From positions 36,184-100,183 of the forward strand of contig JAPOOG010000040.1 of NCBI GenBank assembly GCA_026713545.1: DNA of 64,000 bases. The letters are read 5' to 3'. A model generated the notes under the pieces. It was not told the DNA's origin, made no database searches, and saw nothing but the letters and a program-made list of their open reading frames with translations. This document shows positions 53,120 to 62,132 of this stretch, piece after piece. A program made the position numbers and the translations under genes. Source of the stretch: Bryobacterales bacterium (GTDB lineage Bacteria; Acidobacteriota; Terriglobia; Bryobacterales; UBA6623). How positions within the stretch are numbered: position 1 is the stretch's first letter; each line of letters opens with the position of its first letter.

Positions 53120-55924
53120 CTAGTCTACATAAATGAAATCGTTCGACGCCATGAGGACTCGGCACAGGCTCATCCAGGCATCGATGTCCGGCGTGGTATC
53201 GGGGAAGCGTTGTTTCAGCCGCGAGACATAGCTTAGTCCGGTGTCGATTTCATCCGGCGCGGGAACACGGTTCAGCGTCGCCAAGTAGGCTCGTTTCATC
53301 CGGCGCGGATCGTCTTCCGCGTCATCGCTCAGCAACTCGCTCGCCAAGTTGCGTGCGCGGGCGGCGACGAACTCGCTGTTCATCAGGAAGAGCGCCTGCG
53401 GCGCGACGTTCGTCACGGGGCGTTTGCCCAAGGGCGTCGTCGCGTCGCCGAAATCGAACAGGTTGAGCAAAGGCGCGAGGTTGGCGCGGCGAAGCGGGAT
53501 GTAGATGAGCCGCCGATTGATCTCGTCGGGATTCATGCTCAAGCGCTTGTTGCTGTTTTCACGGTCCGTCCCGAAACCCGTTTGGAGTGTGCCGCCCATC
53601 GTCAAATCAATCGAGCCGTCAATCGCCAGCAGGCCGTCGCGCATCTCTTCGACCGCGAGCCGGCGTCTTTGAAAGTGCGACAGCAGCCGATTCTGGGGGT
53701 CGGCGGAGTTCTGCTTGTCGCTGACGGTACTGCTCATCCTGTAGGTGCTTGACAGCATGATCGTGCGATGCATCTGCTTGATCGACCAGCCGCTGTCAAT
53801 GAAGCGAAGCGCCAGGTAGTCAAGCAACTCGGGATGTGTCGGGCGCTCTCCCATCTTGCCGAAATTGCTCGGAGTTCGAACGATCCCTTGTCCGAAGTGA
53901 CCCTGCCAGATACGGTTCGCCATCACCCGGGCAGTGAGCGGATGGTCCGGCCTGGTCAACCAGTCGGCAAGCTCCAACCGGCCGCTGCCTGTGGCCACGG
54001 GTTCTTGATCGTGGCCTTCGAGGATCGCCGGAAAGACTTTGGGAGCGGCCATACCCGGCGATCCATAGTCGCCCCGGACAAAGACCTTCTGATCGACCGT
54101 CTCACCCTCCTGAACGGCGCACGCCATGTCGGGCGCCGGCGGCATCGTCTCCTTCAACATCTTCTCTTGCGCCTTCAACTCGGCCAGCTTGTCGCGGGCT
54201 TCCCGGCTGAACACCTTTTCGCGGTCTTCTTCGTCCAGGGCAAAGGGACCTCCCTTGACCAGCGAAACCTCATGGAAGAAACGATCCTCCCCTGGGACGA
54301 ACTTGGGCTTCATCGGGGGCGGCATGTTCTTCGCCTTCAGACTCCGGGCCACGCTCGCGCGCCACTTCGCCAAGCGTGCGTGCCACTCATCGAGCCGTTC
54401 CCGGTAGCGCTTCTGATAGCCTTGCGCTATTTCCTCCAAATCGTCAGCCGACGCCTCTCGCCATTGCGTCAGGTGCGGCTGCGGCACTGACCCAGGCTTG
54501 AGGTAATCCACCCAGCGGCCAAGAATCTTCGCATCCAGAGCGTTGGTTTTCGCAACGTCGTCCACCGCTGCGCCGTCTTCAGCCTTTCGCGCGGCAAGCA
54601 TGTAGTCCGCCAGCTTCGGACTCAAGCTGTTGCTGTACCCCTCGAGCTGCTCGTCAACCACATTGGTGATCGCGATCCTGTTGTCGTCGATCTTGTCCTG
54701 GTGAGCCGTGTAGGCAGCGTACTCCTCCTCGGGAACGAGCGGTGTGAATAACAGCTTCGCCACATGCGTTGTCGGGTCCTTGAAGCTGCGCGTGCTTGCG
54801 AACATGCCGATCAGCGAGTAGTAGTCCTTCGTGAGGATCGGGTCGAATTTGTGATCATGGCAACGGGCGCAAGTGATCGTCAGGCCCAGGAAGGCTTTGG
54901 AAACGACGTCGAGCTGCTCGTCGTAAACGTCGTAAAGCATCTTCTTCTTGTCCTGCTGCGCAATGGCTTTGGGCCCCAAGGCGAGAAAACCAGTTGCGAT
55001 CGTCCCGCGCCGATTCACTTGACCGGGCTGGTCCGCCGGGAGCAAATCGCCAGCGATTTGCTCCCGAATGAACCCGTCGTACGGCATGTCGTCGTTAAAA
55101 GCCTGAATGACATAATCGCGATAGCGCCAAGCGTATGGATAGCGATGATCCTCGTCGTTGCCGGTCGAGTCGGCATACCGCGCCACATCAAGCCAGTGGC
55201 GTCCCCACTTTTCTCCGTAGCGTTTGGACGCAAGCAGCGAATCGACCACCTTGTCGAACGCACCCTCGGAATCGTCTTCGAGGAAGGCGGCGGTTTCCTC
55301 CCCGCTGGGTGGCAGGCCCGTCAGGTCATACGAAGCACGCCGCAGCAACGTAGCCTTGTCAGCGGGCGGCGCGGGCTCGAGCCCTTCTTCCTCCAGCCTG
55401 GCGAGAATGAAACGGTCGATCGGCGACCGGATCCAGGCTTCGTTTCTGACGCGCGGAAGTTCCGGCTCCTTCATGGGCTGGAAAGCCCAGAAATTCCTTT
55501 CCTCCCCAGTGAACTCTCGAGTGGCCGGCTCGGGTCGTTGCTCGGCCACCTGCCGTGCACCGGGCCATGGCGCGCCCAACTCCACCCAGGCCCGGAGCGC
55601 ATCGAGAGCTTCCCGGCTGAGCTTGCCCGTCGGCGGCATCTTGATCCGCTCGTCGTAACTTGTGACCTTGAGAAGCCGGCTCTCGGTGGGGTTCGTCTTG
55701 TCGACAACAGGTCCGCTCGCGCCCCCGTGCATGAAGCCTTCAGCGGTCGAGAGATCAAGTCCGCCGGTCTTCATTTGCGGGTTATGGCAAGCTTGGCAGT
55801 TGTTCGCGAACAACGGCCGGATGTTCTTTTCGAAAAACTCGACCTGCGAGGCGGGTTGAGCGAAAAGCGGAGCTGAGAGAAGAACAACTGCCCGCGGGAA
55901 GAGGAAAGAAACGAGGCGCGTCAT
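53120..55924 (-). CDS. PSD1-type cytochrome (PSCyt1, DUF1549, DUF1553)
   Basis: Exported 934-residue protein of the family common in Planctomycetes and Bryobacterales. The signal peptide is M-T-R-L-V-S-F-L-F-P-R-A-V-V-L-L. A planctomycete cytochrome-c domain follows, with a haem site N-C-Q-A-C-H near residue 45 and M-P-P-T-G-K further on. DUF1549 comes next (P-I-D-R-F-I-L-A-R-L; D-L-T-G-L-P-P; a second C-A-R-C-H-D-H-K-F-D-P), then DUF1553 near the end (W-L-T-R-P-D-H-P-L-T-A-R-V-M-A-N-R-I-W). It is thought to act in periplasmic oxidation of complex substrates, but the reaction is unknown. Its DUF1501 partner is disrupted by the insertion. Confidence 0.9.
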   Translation of the reverse strand: MTRLVSFLFPRAVVLLSAPLFAQPASQVEFFEKNIRPLFANNCQACHNPQMKTGGLDLSTAEGFMHGGASGPVVDKTNPTESRLLKVTSYDERIKMPPTGKLSREALDALRAWVELGAPWPGARQVAEQRPEPATREFTGEERNFWAFQPMKEPELPRVRNEAWIRSPIDRFILARLEEEGLEPAPPADKATLLRRASYDLTGLPPSGEETAAFLEDDSEGAFDKVVDSLLASKRYGEKWGRHWLDVARYADSTGNDEDHRYPYAWRYRDYVIQAFNDDMPYDGFIREQIAGDLLPADQPGQVNRRGTIATGFLALGPKAIAQQDKKKMLYDVYDEQLDVVSKAFLGLTITCARCHDHKFDPILTKDYYSLIGMFASTRSFKDPTTHVAKLLFTPLVPEEEYAAYTAHQDKIDDNRIAITNVVDEQLEGYSNSLSPKLADYMLAARKAEDGAAVDDVAKTNALDAKILGRWVDYLKPGSVPQPHLTQWREASADDLEEIAQGYQKRYRERLDEWHARLAKWRASVARSLKAKNMPPPMKPKFVPGEDRFFHEVSLVKGGPFALDEEDREKVFSREARDKLAELKAQEKMLKETMPPAPDMACAVQEGETVDQKVFVRGDYGSPGMAAPKVFPAILEGHDQEPVATGSGRLELADWLTRPDHPLTARVMANRIWQGHFGQGIVRTPSNFGKMGERPTHPELLDYLALRFIDSGWSIKQMHRTIMLSSTYRMSSTVSDKQNSADPQNRLLSHFQRRRLAVEEMRDGLLAIDGSIDLTMGGTLQTGFGTDRENSNKRLSMNPDEINRRLIYIPLRRANLAPLLNLFDFGDATTPLGKRPVTNVAPQALFLMNSEFVAARARNLASELLSDDAEDDPRRMKRAYLATLNRVPAPDEIDTGLSYVSRLKQRFPDTTPDIDAWMSLCRVLMASNDFIYVD

Positions 55925-56052
55925 CCCTGTTGGAAGTATATCAAGCAGGCGCCCATGATCCGGCGCGAGTCGGCAGCCGCATGAGGGCGCTGGCGGCTCT
56001 TGTACATGGTTGTCTGTCAGCGCAATACGGAAAGTTCCCCTGTTTGTGCAAT

Positions 56053-56073
56053 CGAGAAAGTTCCCCTTTCTCG
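56053..56073. other. Hairpin upstream of the cytochrome gene
   Basis: CGAGAAAG-ttccc-CTTTCTCG, a perfect eight-base stem containing one of two GAAAGTTCCCCT motifs. Its role is unknown. Confidence 0.35.
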
Positions 56074-56125
56074 GCATGGATTCATTTCCGGCCAACGGCG
56101 CTCTTCGTGAGGCCGGCCGTGAACG

Positions 56126-56461
56126 GTGGACGGAGCGGGGACACTGGCTCAGGGCAATATTTTTAGCCGAGCAATGGTGAACTGGGAAACAGCGGCTGGG
56201 TGACGGGCGTGGCGGGCCGTGCGGCGCTGTTTTGTTTGGTGACCCTTTCGCGCCAACGACGAACTGAACGGCCGTAAAGTCCGTGTTTCGTGATTCGTGT
56301 CTTCTGACCTCTGACCCGCACGCGGACTTCGCCTCGCCGCGTGGTGAGACGTTCAGGGCAGGATTCCGGCCTCTCTGTACTCAGGCTAAGCAGGCCGGGG
56401 CGGGAAAAAGGACTGAAGGGCTTCAGTACCAAAAGCCGAAGGGGAACGTTCTGCTTTGCTC
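56126..56461 (+). repeat. Inverted repeat island, left copy
   Basis: Three blocks match the minus strand of 63241-63692 in the same order: 56126-56209 (around ACACTGGCTCAGGGCAATAT), a CGTGTTTCGTGATTCGTG block (56272-56306), and 56387-56461 (GACTGAAGGGCTTCAGTACC, then AGGGGAACGTTCT). The right copy is longer because its third block contains an internal duplication of about 60 bases. Confidence 0.6.
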
Positions 56462-56780
56462 ATCAAGAAAACTTCCGACACTTCGCCGACAAGTCGGGAT
56501 TGGGAAGCACAGGGATGAGTTAGAAGGAACTGCGGCGCAATGAGGTGCTGAGCCGAGCGCAACGAGGCGAGTGGAAGCTGAGCGGGGCGGCACCGTTTGT
56601 GACCCGGCATGCAAAACTGCCGGCAAGCGGGCACTCAGGTCAAGAATCACCAAACAGGCCTCCACACGCCCCCGGGAGTTCGCATATCTGGCTTTTTGCA
56701 TCACGCAACACGAGACACGGATCACGAATCACGGCCCTTCCCGCCGTCTGACGGCGGAACAACGTACTGAAAAACGCAGC

Positions 56781-57542
56781 TCAGCGAAGGCGTTCGTACT
56801 GCTCGGGAAGGTCGATGTCGCAGAGAATGCCCGGATCATCTACGTCCACGAACAACGTCCGGTCGCGATGCGATCGAATCACGTCTTTCGCCGACGACTC
56901 CGGACCGAGTTCGAGGATCTCGTCAAGCACCGGACGCCCGGCAATCACCGGATGACCGCGACGGCCTCCATGGCGGGGAATGGCGATGAGCGGTCTTGCC
57001 TTCTCCCACTCTCCGATGAGGAGCTCGACGGTCTCCTCCGCCACGGCCGGGTGATCGACCAGCGTGAACAGCGCCGCCTCCGCCTCGCCGGGCAGCGCGC
57101 GGATGCCCGATTGAAGCGAAGTCAGCATCCCGGCCTGGTAGTTCGTGTTCACGACCACCCGCGGGCCGCTCGGAACCGCTTGCCGAATGGCGTCCGCGTG
57201 ATGCCCGAGCACGACAACGAGAGGTTCCACTCGCGGCTCCAGCAGCGTGATGATGCGTCCGAGGAAGGTCGTCCGGCGGTACTCCAGCAAGGCCTTGTCA
57301 TGGCCCATGCGTCGAGACTCGCCGGCGGAGAGGATGATGCCGGCGGGCTTGCGGCTCGACAGCCCGTGGTGAAATCCCGTGTTGCGCCGAGAGCGGCCCG
57401 CGTAGCACCGTGAACGGCGCTGCGCCCGGCTGACAAGGCGCGGCCATCGAGCATATGGAACATATTCGACCGAGGAGCAACGCAGCTCAGTCGGGATGCA
57501 TCGCCGCTTGAATGTAGCGGGGCTTTTGCCACGGGCAGTCAA
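56781..57542 (-). CDS. MobA/MocA-like molybdenum-cofactor nucleotidyltransferase
   Basis: NTP-transferase probably activating molybdopterin (MocA-type CTP or GTP transfer) for a xanthine-dehydrogenase-like enzyme, since XdhC is encoded just upstream. The core has the family start I-I-L-S-A-G-E-S-R-R-M-G-H-D-K-A-L-L, a D-H-P-A-V metal-site segment (in T-L-V-D-H-P), and G-G-R-R-G-H-P-V-I. The TTG at 57542 adds about 60 non-conserved residues; CTG 57362 starts the conserved part directly and may be right. No molybdenum hydroxylase subunits are in the window. Confidence 0.8.
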   Translation of the reverse strand: MTARGKSPATFKRRCIPTELRCSSVEYVPYARWPRLVSRAQRRSRCYAGRSRRNTGFHHGLSSRKPAGIILSAGESRRMGHDKALLEYRRTTFLGRIITLLEPRVEPLVVVLGHHADAIRQAVPSGPRVVVNTNYQAGMLTSLQSGIRALPGEAEAALFTLVDHPAVAEETVELLIGEWEKARPLIAIPRHGGRRGHPVIAGRPVLDEILELGPESSAKDVIRSHRDRTLFVDVDDPGILCDIDLPEQYERLR

Positions 57543-57545
57543 GGC

Positions 57546-58475
57546 TCAGCTTTTGCGCAGCGACGGGAGTTTCGCCGGCAGCGGCTCAGCGGATGCGGCC
57601 GGGTCAGTTGCGGGTTCCTGAGGCGCGTGGATTTGCAGCGCCTTCGGAATGCCTTCGGCGAAGATCGACTTCGAGTTGGGGTTCCACTCGTGGCCGGGAT
57701 TGCGGCGGCGTTCGATCATTTCGCTCACCACGGCGACGGCGATCTCCTCCGGCGTGATCGCCCCGATGTCGAAGCCCATCGGCGCGTGCAGGCGGGCGAG
57801 CTGCTCGACGGGAATGCCTTCCTTGATGAGATGCTTGGCCACTTCGAGGGTCTTGCGCTTGCTGCCGATCATTCCGAAGTAACGGGCAGGCGTCGCCACC
57901 GCCCAGCGCAGCACGCGCATGTCATCGCGGTGACCTCGCGTGACGATGATGATGTAGCTCGCCTCGTTCACTTCCAGTTTCGGGAAGATGGTCTCGTAGT
58001 CGTCGGCATGCACTTCCGCCGCTTCGGGAAACCGCTCCCGGTTCGCGTAGGTTTCGCGGTCGTCGACGATCACCGTCCGGAAGCCGGCCAGCGTGGCGAC
58101 TTTCGACAGGCTCTTCGAGATGTGGCCGGCGCCGCAGATGTAACAGGTGGGAATGGGGAGTATCGGTTCCACGTATACGTTCAATTGCCCCCCGCAGATG
58201 AGCCCCTGGTCGTAGGCGGCCTGCTGGCCGAGGTTGAAGTTCAGCATGCGAGGTTTCTCGGTCTCCATCACCTCGCGCGCGGCGTTCCACACTTCGGCTT
58301 CGGTGCATCCCCCGCCGATCGTGCCGACCATCGAGCCATCCTCGCGGACCAGCAGCTTCGCGCTCTGAAAACTGGGAATCGAGCCGGCTACCTCGACGAT
58401 CGTCGCCATGGCGGCTTTCTTGCCCGATCGCCGCAGATGCACAAGCTCTTCGTAGACGTCTGTCGGACGGCCCAT
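57546..58475 (-). CDS. xdhC: XdhC/CoxI family molybdenum-cofactor maturation protein
   Basis: XdhC-family protein of 309 residues, which binds molybdenum cofactor, promotes its sulfuration and inserts it into xanthine dehydrogenase-type enzymes. The N-terminal domain has A-T-I-V-E-V-A-G-S-I-P, G-T-I-G-G-G-C-T-E-A-E-V-W and C-G-G-Q-L-N-V-Y-V-E. The C-terminal Rossmann-like domain has C-Y-I-C-G-A-G-H-I-S, V-D-D-R-E-T-Y-A-N, I-I-V-T-R-G-H and Y-F-G-M-I-G-S-K-R-K. ATG 58475 is chosen over the frame to 58559, which would overlap the divergent dehydrogenase. It is three bases from the transferase gene, so they form an operon. Confidence 0.9.
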   Translation of the reverse strand: MGRPTDVYEELVHLRRSGKKAAMATIVEVAGSIPSFQSAKLLVREDGSMVGTIGGGCTEAEVWNAAREVMETEKPRMLNFNLGQQAAYDQGLICGGQLNVYVEPILPIPTCYICGAGHISKSLSKVATLAGFRTVIVDDRETYANRERFPEAAEVHADDYETIFPKLEVNEASYIIIVTRGHRDDMRVLRWAVATPARYFGMIGSKRKTLEVAKHLIKEGIPVEQLARLHAPMGFDIGAITPEEIAVAVVSEMIERRRNPGHEWNPNSKSIFAEGIPKALQIHAPQEPATDPAASAEPLPAKLPSLRKS

Positions 58476-58498
58476 AACATTGTCGCTCGATGGCTCAT

Positions 58499-58524
58499 TA
58501 TAATACGGGGCTGTTTTTGCCCCG
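58499..58524 (+). promoter_or_regulatory. Possible -10 box and leader hairpin before the dehydrogenase gene
   Basis: TATAAT at 58499-58504 is directly followed by CGGGGC-tgttttt-GCCCCG (58506-58524). No good -35 was found at the right distance. The gene's ribosome-binding site is at 58531. Confidence 0.3.
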
Positions 58525-58542
58525 ACAGCCGAGGTGAGTCCC

Positions 58543-59577
58543 ATGAAGGCCGTTCGCATCCATGAGCACGGTGGTCCGGAAGTTCTCCGCTACGAGGACG
58601 CCCCGGAGCCCGCCTTGCGCGCCGATGAGGTGCTCATCAAGGTGGGGGCCTGCGGACTAAATCACCTCGACCTGTTCGTTCGAGGGGGCCTGCCCGGACT
58701 GAAGCTCGACATGCCCCACATCCTGGGCAGCGACGCCGCCGGCGAAATCGTCGAAGTCGGCGGCGCTTGCGATTCCGCCAAGGTAGGGGACCGCGTGCTC
58801 GTCGCGCCGGGCAAAAGCTCGCGCCGAGGAGCGATGGCGGCCGCCGGCCTCGACAACCTCAGCCGCGACTACGGGCTGTTCGGCTATCAGTACACCGGGC
58901 TGAACTCGGAATACATCGCCGTGCCCGAAGTGAACGCGCTTCCCGTTCCCGGCGGACTGAACTACGCGGAAGCGGCGTCAGTCCCTCTCGTCTTCCTCAC
59001 CGCGTGGCACATGCTGGTCGGCATTGCGAAGATCAAGATGCTCGAAGACGTGATGGTCGTCGGCGCGAGCTCCGGTGTCGGAATCGCCGCCGTTCAGATC
59101 GCCAAGCTGTTCCACTGCCGTGTGATCGCGACGGCCGGCGGCGAAGGAAAAATGGCGAAAGCGCGAGAACTGGGCGCCGACCACGTCATCGACCACTATC
59201 GGCAGGACATCCGCGCGGAGGTGAGAGCGATCACTCGAAAACGCGGCGTCGATATCGTCTTCGAGCACGTCGGCCAGGCTACCTGGAAGCATTCCGCAGC
59301 GAGCCTGGCGCATAGCGGACGCCTGGTGACCTGCGGCGCCACCACCGGCGGTGAAGTCGGCCTGAGCGTGCACCATCTCTTTTTCCGCCAGTTGTCGCTG
59401 CACGGCTCGTTCATGGGCACTATGGGTGAGTTGTACGAAGTCCTTCGGTTTTTCGATCGGGGTTTGCTGAAGCCCGTCGTCGACAAGGTGTTCCCGCTCT
59501 CCGAACTACGCGCCGCCCACGAGCACCTCGAAAACAAGAGGCAGTTCGGAAAGGTAGTAGTGGCCCCCTCCGTCTGA
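58543..59577 (+). CDS. Medium-chain quinone oxidoreductase-like dehydrogenase
   Basis: Medium-chain NAD(P)H-dependent oxidoreductase of 344 residues. ATG 58543 follows GAGGTGAG at the correct spacing. N-terminal landmarks are K-A-V-R-I-H-E-H-G-G-P-E-V-L and G-L-N-H-L-D-L-F-V-R-G-G. The nucleotide site reads V-V-G-A-S-S-G-V-G-I-A-A-V-Q-I-A-K. No catalytic-zinc cysteine or structural-zinc Cys cluster was seen, favouring the zinc-free quinone/enoyl reductase branch. It is divergent from xdhC with about 70 bases between starts. The substrate is unknown. Confidence 0.88.
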   Translation: MKAVRIHEHGGPEVLRYEDAPEPALRADEVLIKVGACGLNHLDLFVRGGLPGLKLDMPHILGSDAAGEIVEVGGACDSAKVGDRVLVAPGKSSRRGAMAAAGLDNLSRDYGLFGYQYTGLNSEYIAVPEVNALPVPGGLNYAEAASVPLVFLTAWHMLVGIAKIKMLEDVMVVGASSGVGIAAVQIAKLFHCRVIATAGGEGKMAKARELGADHVIDHYRQDIRAEVRAITRKRGVDIVFEHVGQATWKHSAASLAHSGRLVTCGATTGGEVGLSVHHLFFRQLSLHGSFMGTMGELYEVLRFFDRGLLKPVVDKVFPLSELRAAHEHLENKRQFGKVVVAPSV

Positions 59578-59614
59578 TCCGGCCTGCGCCTCTCATCAGG
59601 TGACGAGGCGAAGT

Positions 59615-59635
59615 GCCTGCCTGCTGCAGGCAGGC
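59615..59635. terminator. Perfect palindrome after the dehydrogenase gene
   Basis: GCCTGCCTGC and GCAGGCAGGC flank a single T, 38 bases after the stop codon. No U-tract follows. It may act as a bidirectional terminator or be part of the repeat-rich gap. Confidence 0.35.
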
Positions 59636-59720
59636 CTGCGGGTCACGTGACACGCATCACGGCCTTTATGCTGCGAAAGGCGGGCTATAGAGCCTGCTTT
59701 TGCGAGGCGAAGTGCGTGAG

Positions 59721-59876
59721 AGGACTGCCAGGACGAGGCGCGAGCCGCTTGGCGCGCGCAGGCGTACTTGAACAGTACGTTGAGCACGGCAAGCAAGCGT
59801 TGCGAAGGAAAAGCGAAGTCATGGCGGTCGTATCGCGTGCTTCGGCCGTCGGGTGGTGAGAAATGCAGGTCAGAAC
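59721..59876. repeat. Dispersed intergenic repeat, copy B
   Basis: About 155 bases closely matching 40166-40313 in the same orientation, overlapping the last codons of the cupin gene. A block GAGGCGAAGTGCGTGAGA directly before it also occurs at 48239 and in diverged form at 59604. Confidence 0.65.
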
Positions 59877-60733
59877 CCCGGCGGGTCGAGCGCGCCCTTG
59901 ACGCGGGCGACGCCGATAATCAGCAACTCCAGGTCTTCCGAACCATGGTTTGCCAACGACTGCTCATCACGAAGCATCATCGGGATGGCGTCGCCCTTGC
60001 TAATCGTCGCGGTCTCCTGGTTCACGCGGACCGACCCCGAGCCGGCCATCACGTAGTACACCTCCTCGACCCCCTGATGAACCCGTTTCCCGGTCGACGA
60101 GCCCGGCGGGATCAACAAGTGGTCGATGTACGACCAGTCCGTTCTGAAAACTTCGGGCGGTATCGCCCTCCGGTAGTGGACCGTCCCCTTGCCGCCGTAG
60201 TAATTCTCGACCGGCCTGAGCAGGGCGCGGTCAAAACGCGTATTGACGAAGACCGGTTTGGGATCTTTCGGGACACCGACGCGATCATCGTCGGTGTCGA
60301 AGTTGTCGTACTTGCCCTTGACGCTGCTCACGGCGATGTTCATCCACTCGACGGGCTTGTCGCTCGCGTTGTAGATGGCGTGCGCCTGGCCCATCTTGCA
60401 AGGCGCGGCGGCCGGCCCCTTCAGCGTGGACGTGCGTCCGTCGATCGTGAACTCCGCCTCGCCGTTGAAGATGACGTACATCTCCTCGATCGTGTGATGG
60501 AAGTGATTGCCGATGCCGCCCCCCGGCTGAAGCTGGCCGCGGTGCAGGAACAGGAACTTCGTGTTCAGCGCGTTCGCATCGAGCAGCCCCATGTAATGCA
60601 ACTCGCCGGCGCCCTTGTGCACGTTCTTGCCCTGGTTGTACTTCGCCGGATCGGTATGCGCGATGCGCTGGGCCAGCGGATCGCGGGCGAAGAGCGGAAG
60701 CGTGATCAGCAGAAGTGGAAAAAGGACTCGCAT
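59870..60733 (-). CDS. Exported two-domain cupin protein
   Basis: Exported protein of 287 residues with signal peptide M-R-V-L-F-P-L-L-L-I-T-L-P-L-F-A. It contains two cupin barrels. The first has the metal motif G-N-H-F-H-H-T-I-E-E-M-Y-V-I and a second-half G-Q-A-H-A-I-Y-N; the second has G-K-R-V-H-Q-G-V-E-E-V-Y-Y-V. Both keep His and Glu ligands, so it could be a dioxygenase, an isomerase or a sugar-binding protein. It lies 10 bases downstream of the enolase-superfamily gene, so the two probably share a transcript. Confidence 0.85.
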   Translation of the reverse strand: MRVLFPLLLITLPLFARDPLAQRIAHTDPAKYNQGKNVHKGAGELHYMGLLDANALNTKFLFLHRGQLQPGGGIGNHFHHTIEEMYVIFNGEAEFTIDGRTSTLKGPAAAPCKMGQAHAIYNASDKPVEWMNIAVSSVKGKYDNFDTDDDRVGVPKDPKPVFVNTRFDRALLRPVENYYGGKGTVHYRRAIPPEVFRTDWSYIDHLLIPPGSSTGKRVHQGVEEVYYVMAGSGSVRVNQETATISKGDAIPMMLRDEQSLANHGSEDLELLIIGVARVKGALDPPGF

Positions 60734-60743
60734 GGTTCACCTC

Positions 60744-61886
60744 TCAACGGGCAAGGTCACGGCAGGAAGGATCGCCGGACAGTTCGGCGACGGCGTCGAG
60801 ATCGATCTCGACGCCCAGGCCGGGGCCGTCCGGAATCGGCAGCATGCCGTCGGCGTCCAGCTTCCACCCGCCGGCGGCGATCTCGTCGATGAACGGCGAT
60901 CCGACGAGATATTCCACCAGGTCGGTATCGGCGAACGCCGAAGCGAGATGCAGATCGGCCGCCAGGCCCAGGGCGGTGTTCCAGCCATGCGGGATGAAAC
61001 GGATGCCGTGATCCCTCGCCATCTGCGCGATCCGGCGTTCTTCGCTGATCCCGCCGACTTTCGTCACGTCGGGTTGCACGATGTCGAATGCTCCGGCGCG
61101 CAGCCAGGGCTCGAAGGATTGGCGGCGCGTGAGCACTTCGCCTCCACTGATGGGCACTTTCGAAGCCCGGCGCAGAGCAACGAAGTCGTCGAGCGCATCG
61201 GGATGCAACGGCTCTTCGAACCACGCTACCCCGTAATCCTGAAGCATGTCCGCCGTATTGAGAGCCCATTTATAGTTGCCGGACCAGAAGGGATCGCTGC
61301 CGCCGGCATCCACCATCAGCATCGATTCCGGGCCGACCGTCTCGCGAGCCTCGCGCACGATCGCCTCGTCGGTCTCCCGGTTGCGGCGTCCGAACGGCCC
61401 CCATCCGATCTTGAACGCGCGAAAGCCCTGCGCCTTGGCCGGCCGAATCTCGTCGGCCATTCGGTCCGGCTCTTGCATCAGCAGCGAAGCATAAGGCCGC
61501 ACCCTCTCGCGGTAACGCCCGCCCAGAAATCGCCCCGCCGGCTGGCCGGTGGCCTTGCCGAGGATGTCCCACAGCGCGATGTCGATGCCGCTGATCGTGT
61601 GCGTGACCGATCCGCCGCGTCCGAACCAGAAAGTGCTCTGGTGGAGCTTCTCGCTGACGCGTTCCGGCTCGAGTGCGTTCTCGCCTTCGTACAACGGTTT
61701 CAGGACACTCAGCGAAGCCCGGACCAGCTCATCCGTCGTGAACACGCTGCCCCACCCGATGGGTCCGTCATCGGTTCGCACCGCGATCAGGGTGTGGACG
61801 CAGTCATCGGGCTGCAGTTCGTTCGACCAGCCTCCTTCCGGAGTGCGCCCGCGGAGTCCGAAAGCGCGGATTTCAACGATCTTCAT
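60744..61886 (-). CDS. Enolase-superfamily dehydratase/racemase (mandelate racemase group)
   Basis: Acid-sugar dehydratase or racemase-like enzyme of 380 residues. Metal ligands are visible: Asp in M-L-M-V-D-A-G-G, Glu in W-F-E-E-P-L-H, and Glu in I-S-G-G-E-V. The His/Asp base pair is present (Q-P-D-V-T-K-V-G-G-I and I-P-H-G-W). On the opposite side the usual K-x-K reads K-I-G, with only the first Lys kept. Other family signs are G-I-D-I-A-L-W-D-I-L-G-K. It probably dehydrates a sugar acid for the neighbouring aldolase-like protein. The three genes at 63122, 61886 and 60733 run in the same direction. Confidence 0.88.
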   Translation of the reverse strand: MKIVEIRAFGLRGRTPEGGWSNELQPDDCVHTLIAVRTDDGPIGWGSVFTTDELVRASLSVLKPLYEGENALEPERVSEKLHQSTFWFGRGGSVTHTISGIDIALWDILGKATGQPAGRFLGGRYRERVRPYASLLMQEPDRMADEIRPAKAQGFRAFKIGWGPFGRRNRETDEAIVREARETVGPESMLMVDAGGSDPFWSGNYKWALNTADMLQDYGVAWFEEPLHPDALDDFVALRRASKVPISGGEVLTRRQSFEPWLRAGAFDIVQPDVTKVGGISEERRIAQMARDHGIRFIPHGWNTALGLAADLHLASAFADTDLVEYLVGSPFIDEIAAGGWKLDADGMLPIPDGPGLGVEIDLDAVAELSGDPSCRDLAR

Positions 61887-62132
61887 GACCCTCTCTTTGA
61901 TCCGTCACAGTGGATTATAAGCGCCGGACCGCCAGCCAAGGCGCCGCCATCGGCCTCCGGTCACGAATCACGAGACACGAATCACGGCCTTTCGGTCTTT
62001 CCGGAATCATGGCCTTTACGGTTCACCGGCCGTCAGACATTTCTTCTGGAGCGAACCAGGCCCCCGTCAACGGTTTTCACGAAACACGAGGTACGAAACA
62101 CGAATCACGGCTTTTATCACCGAATGTACAGG
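61887..62132. repeat. Gap with CACGAATCACGA-type repeats
   Basis: The gap between the enolase-superfamily and aldolase-like genes carries two repeat clusters of the form TCACGAATCACGAGACACGA...CACGGC(C/T)TTT (61961-62013 and 62075-62118). No gene was seen. Confidence 0.55.

Larger units (their letters stand above)
55925..56780. other. Gap of 856 bases rich in repeats, no gene seen
   Basis: No convincing gene. It contains two GAAAGTTCCCCT direct repeats (56027-56070), the left copy of the inverted repeat island (56126-56461), partial dispersed repeats (56319-56365) and CACGAATCACG-type repeats (56272-56306 inverted; 56691-56735 direct). Promoters of the cytochrome gene must lie at its left edge. 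Confidence 0.5.

Noticed and set aside
54764..55876. 370-codon plus-strand open frame inside the cytochrome gene
   Set aside because: Antisense to a conserved PSCyt1/DUF1549 sequence; no motif of its own.
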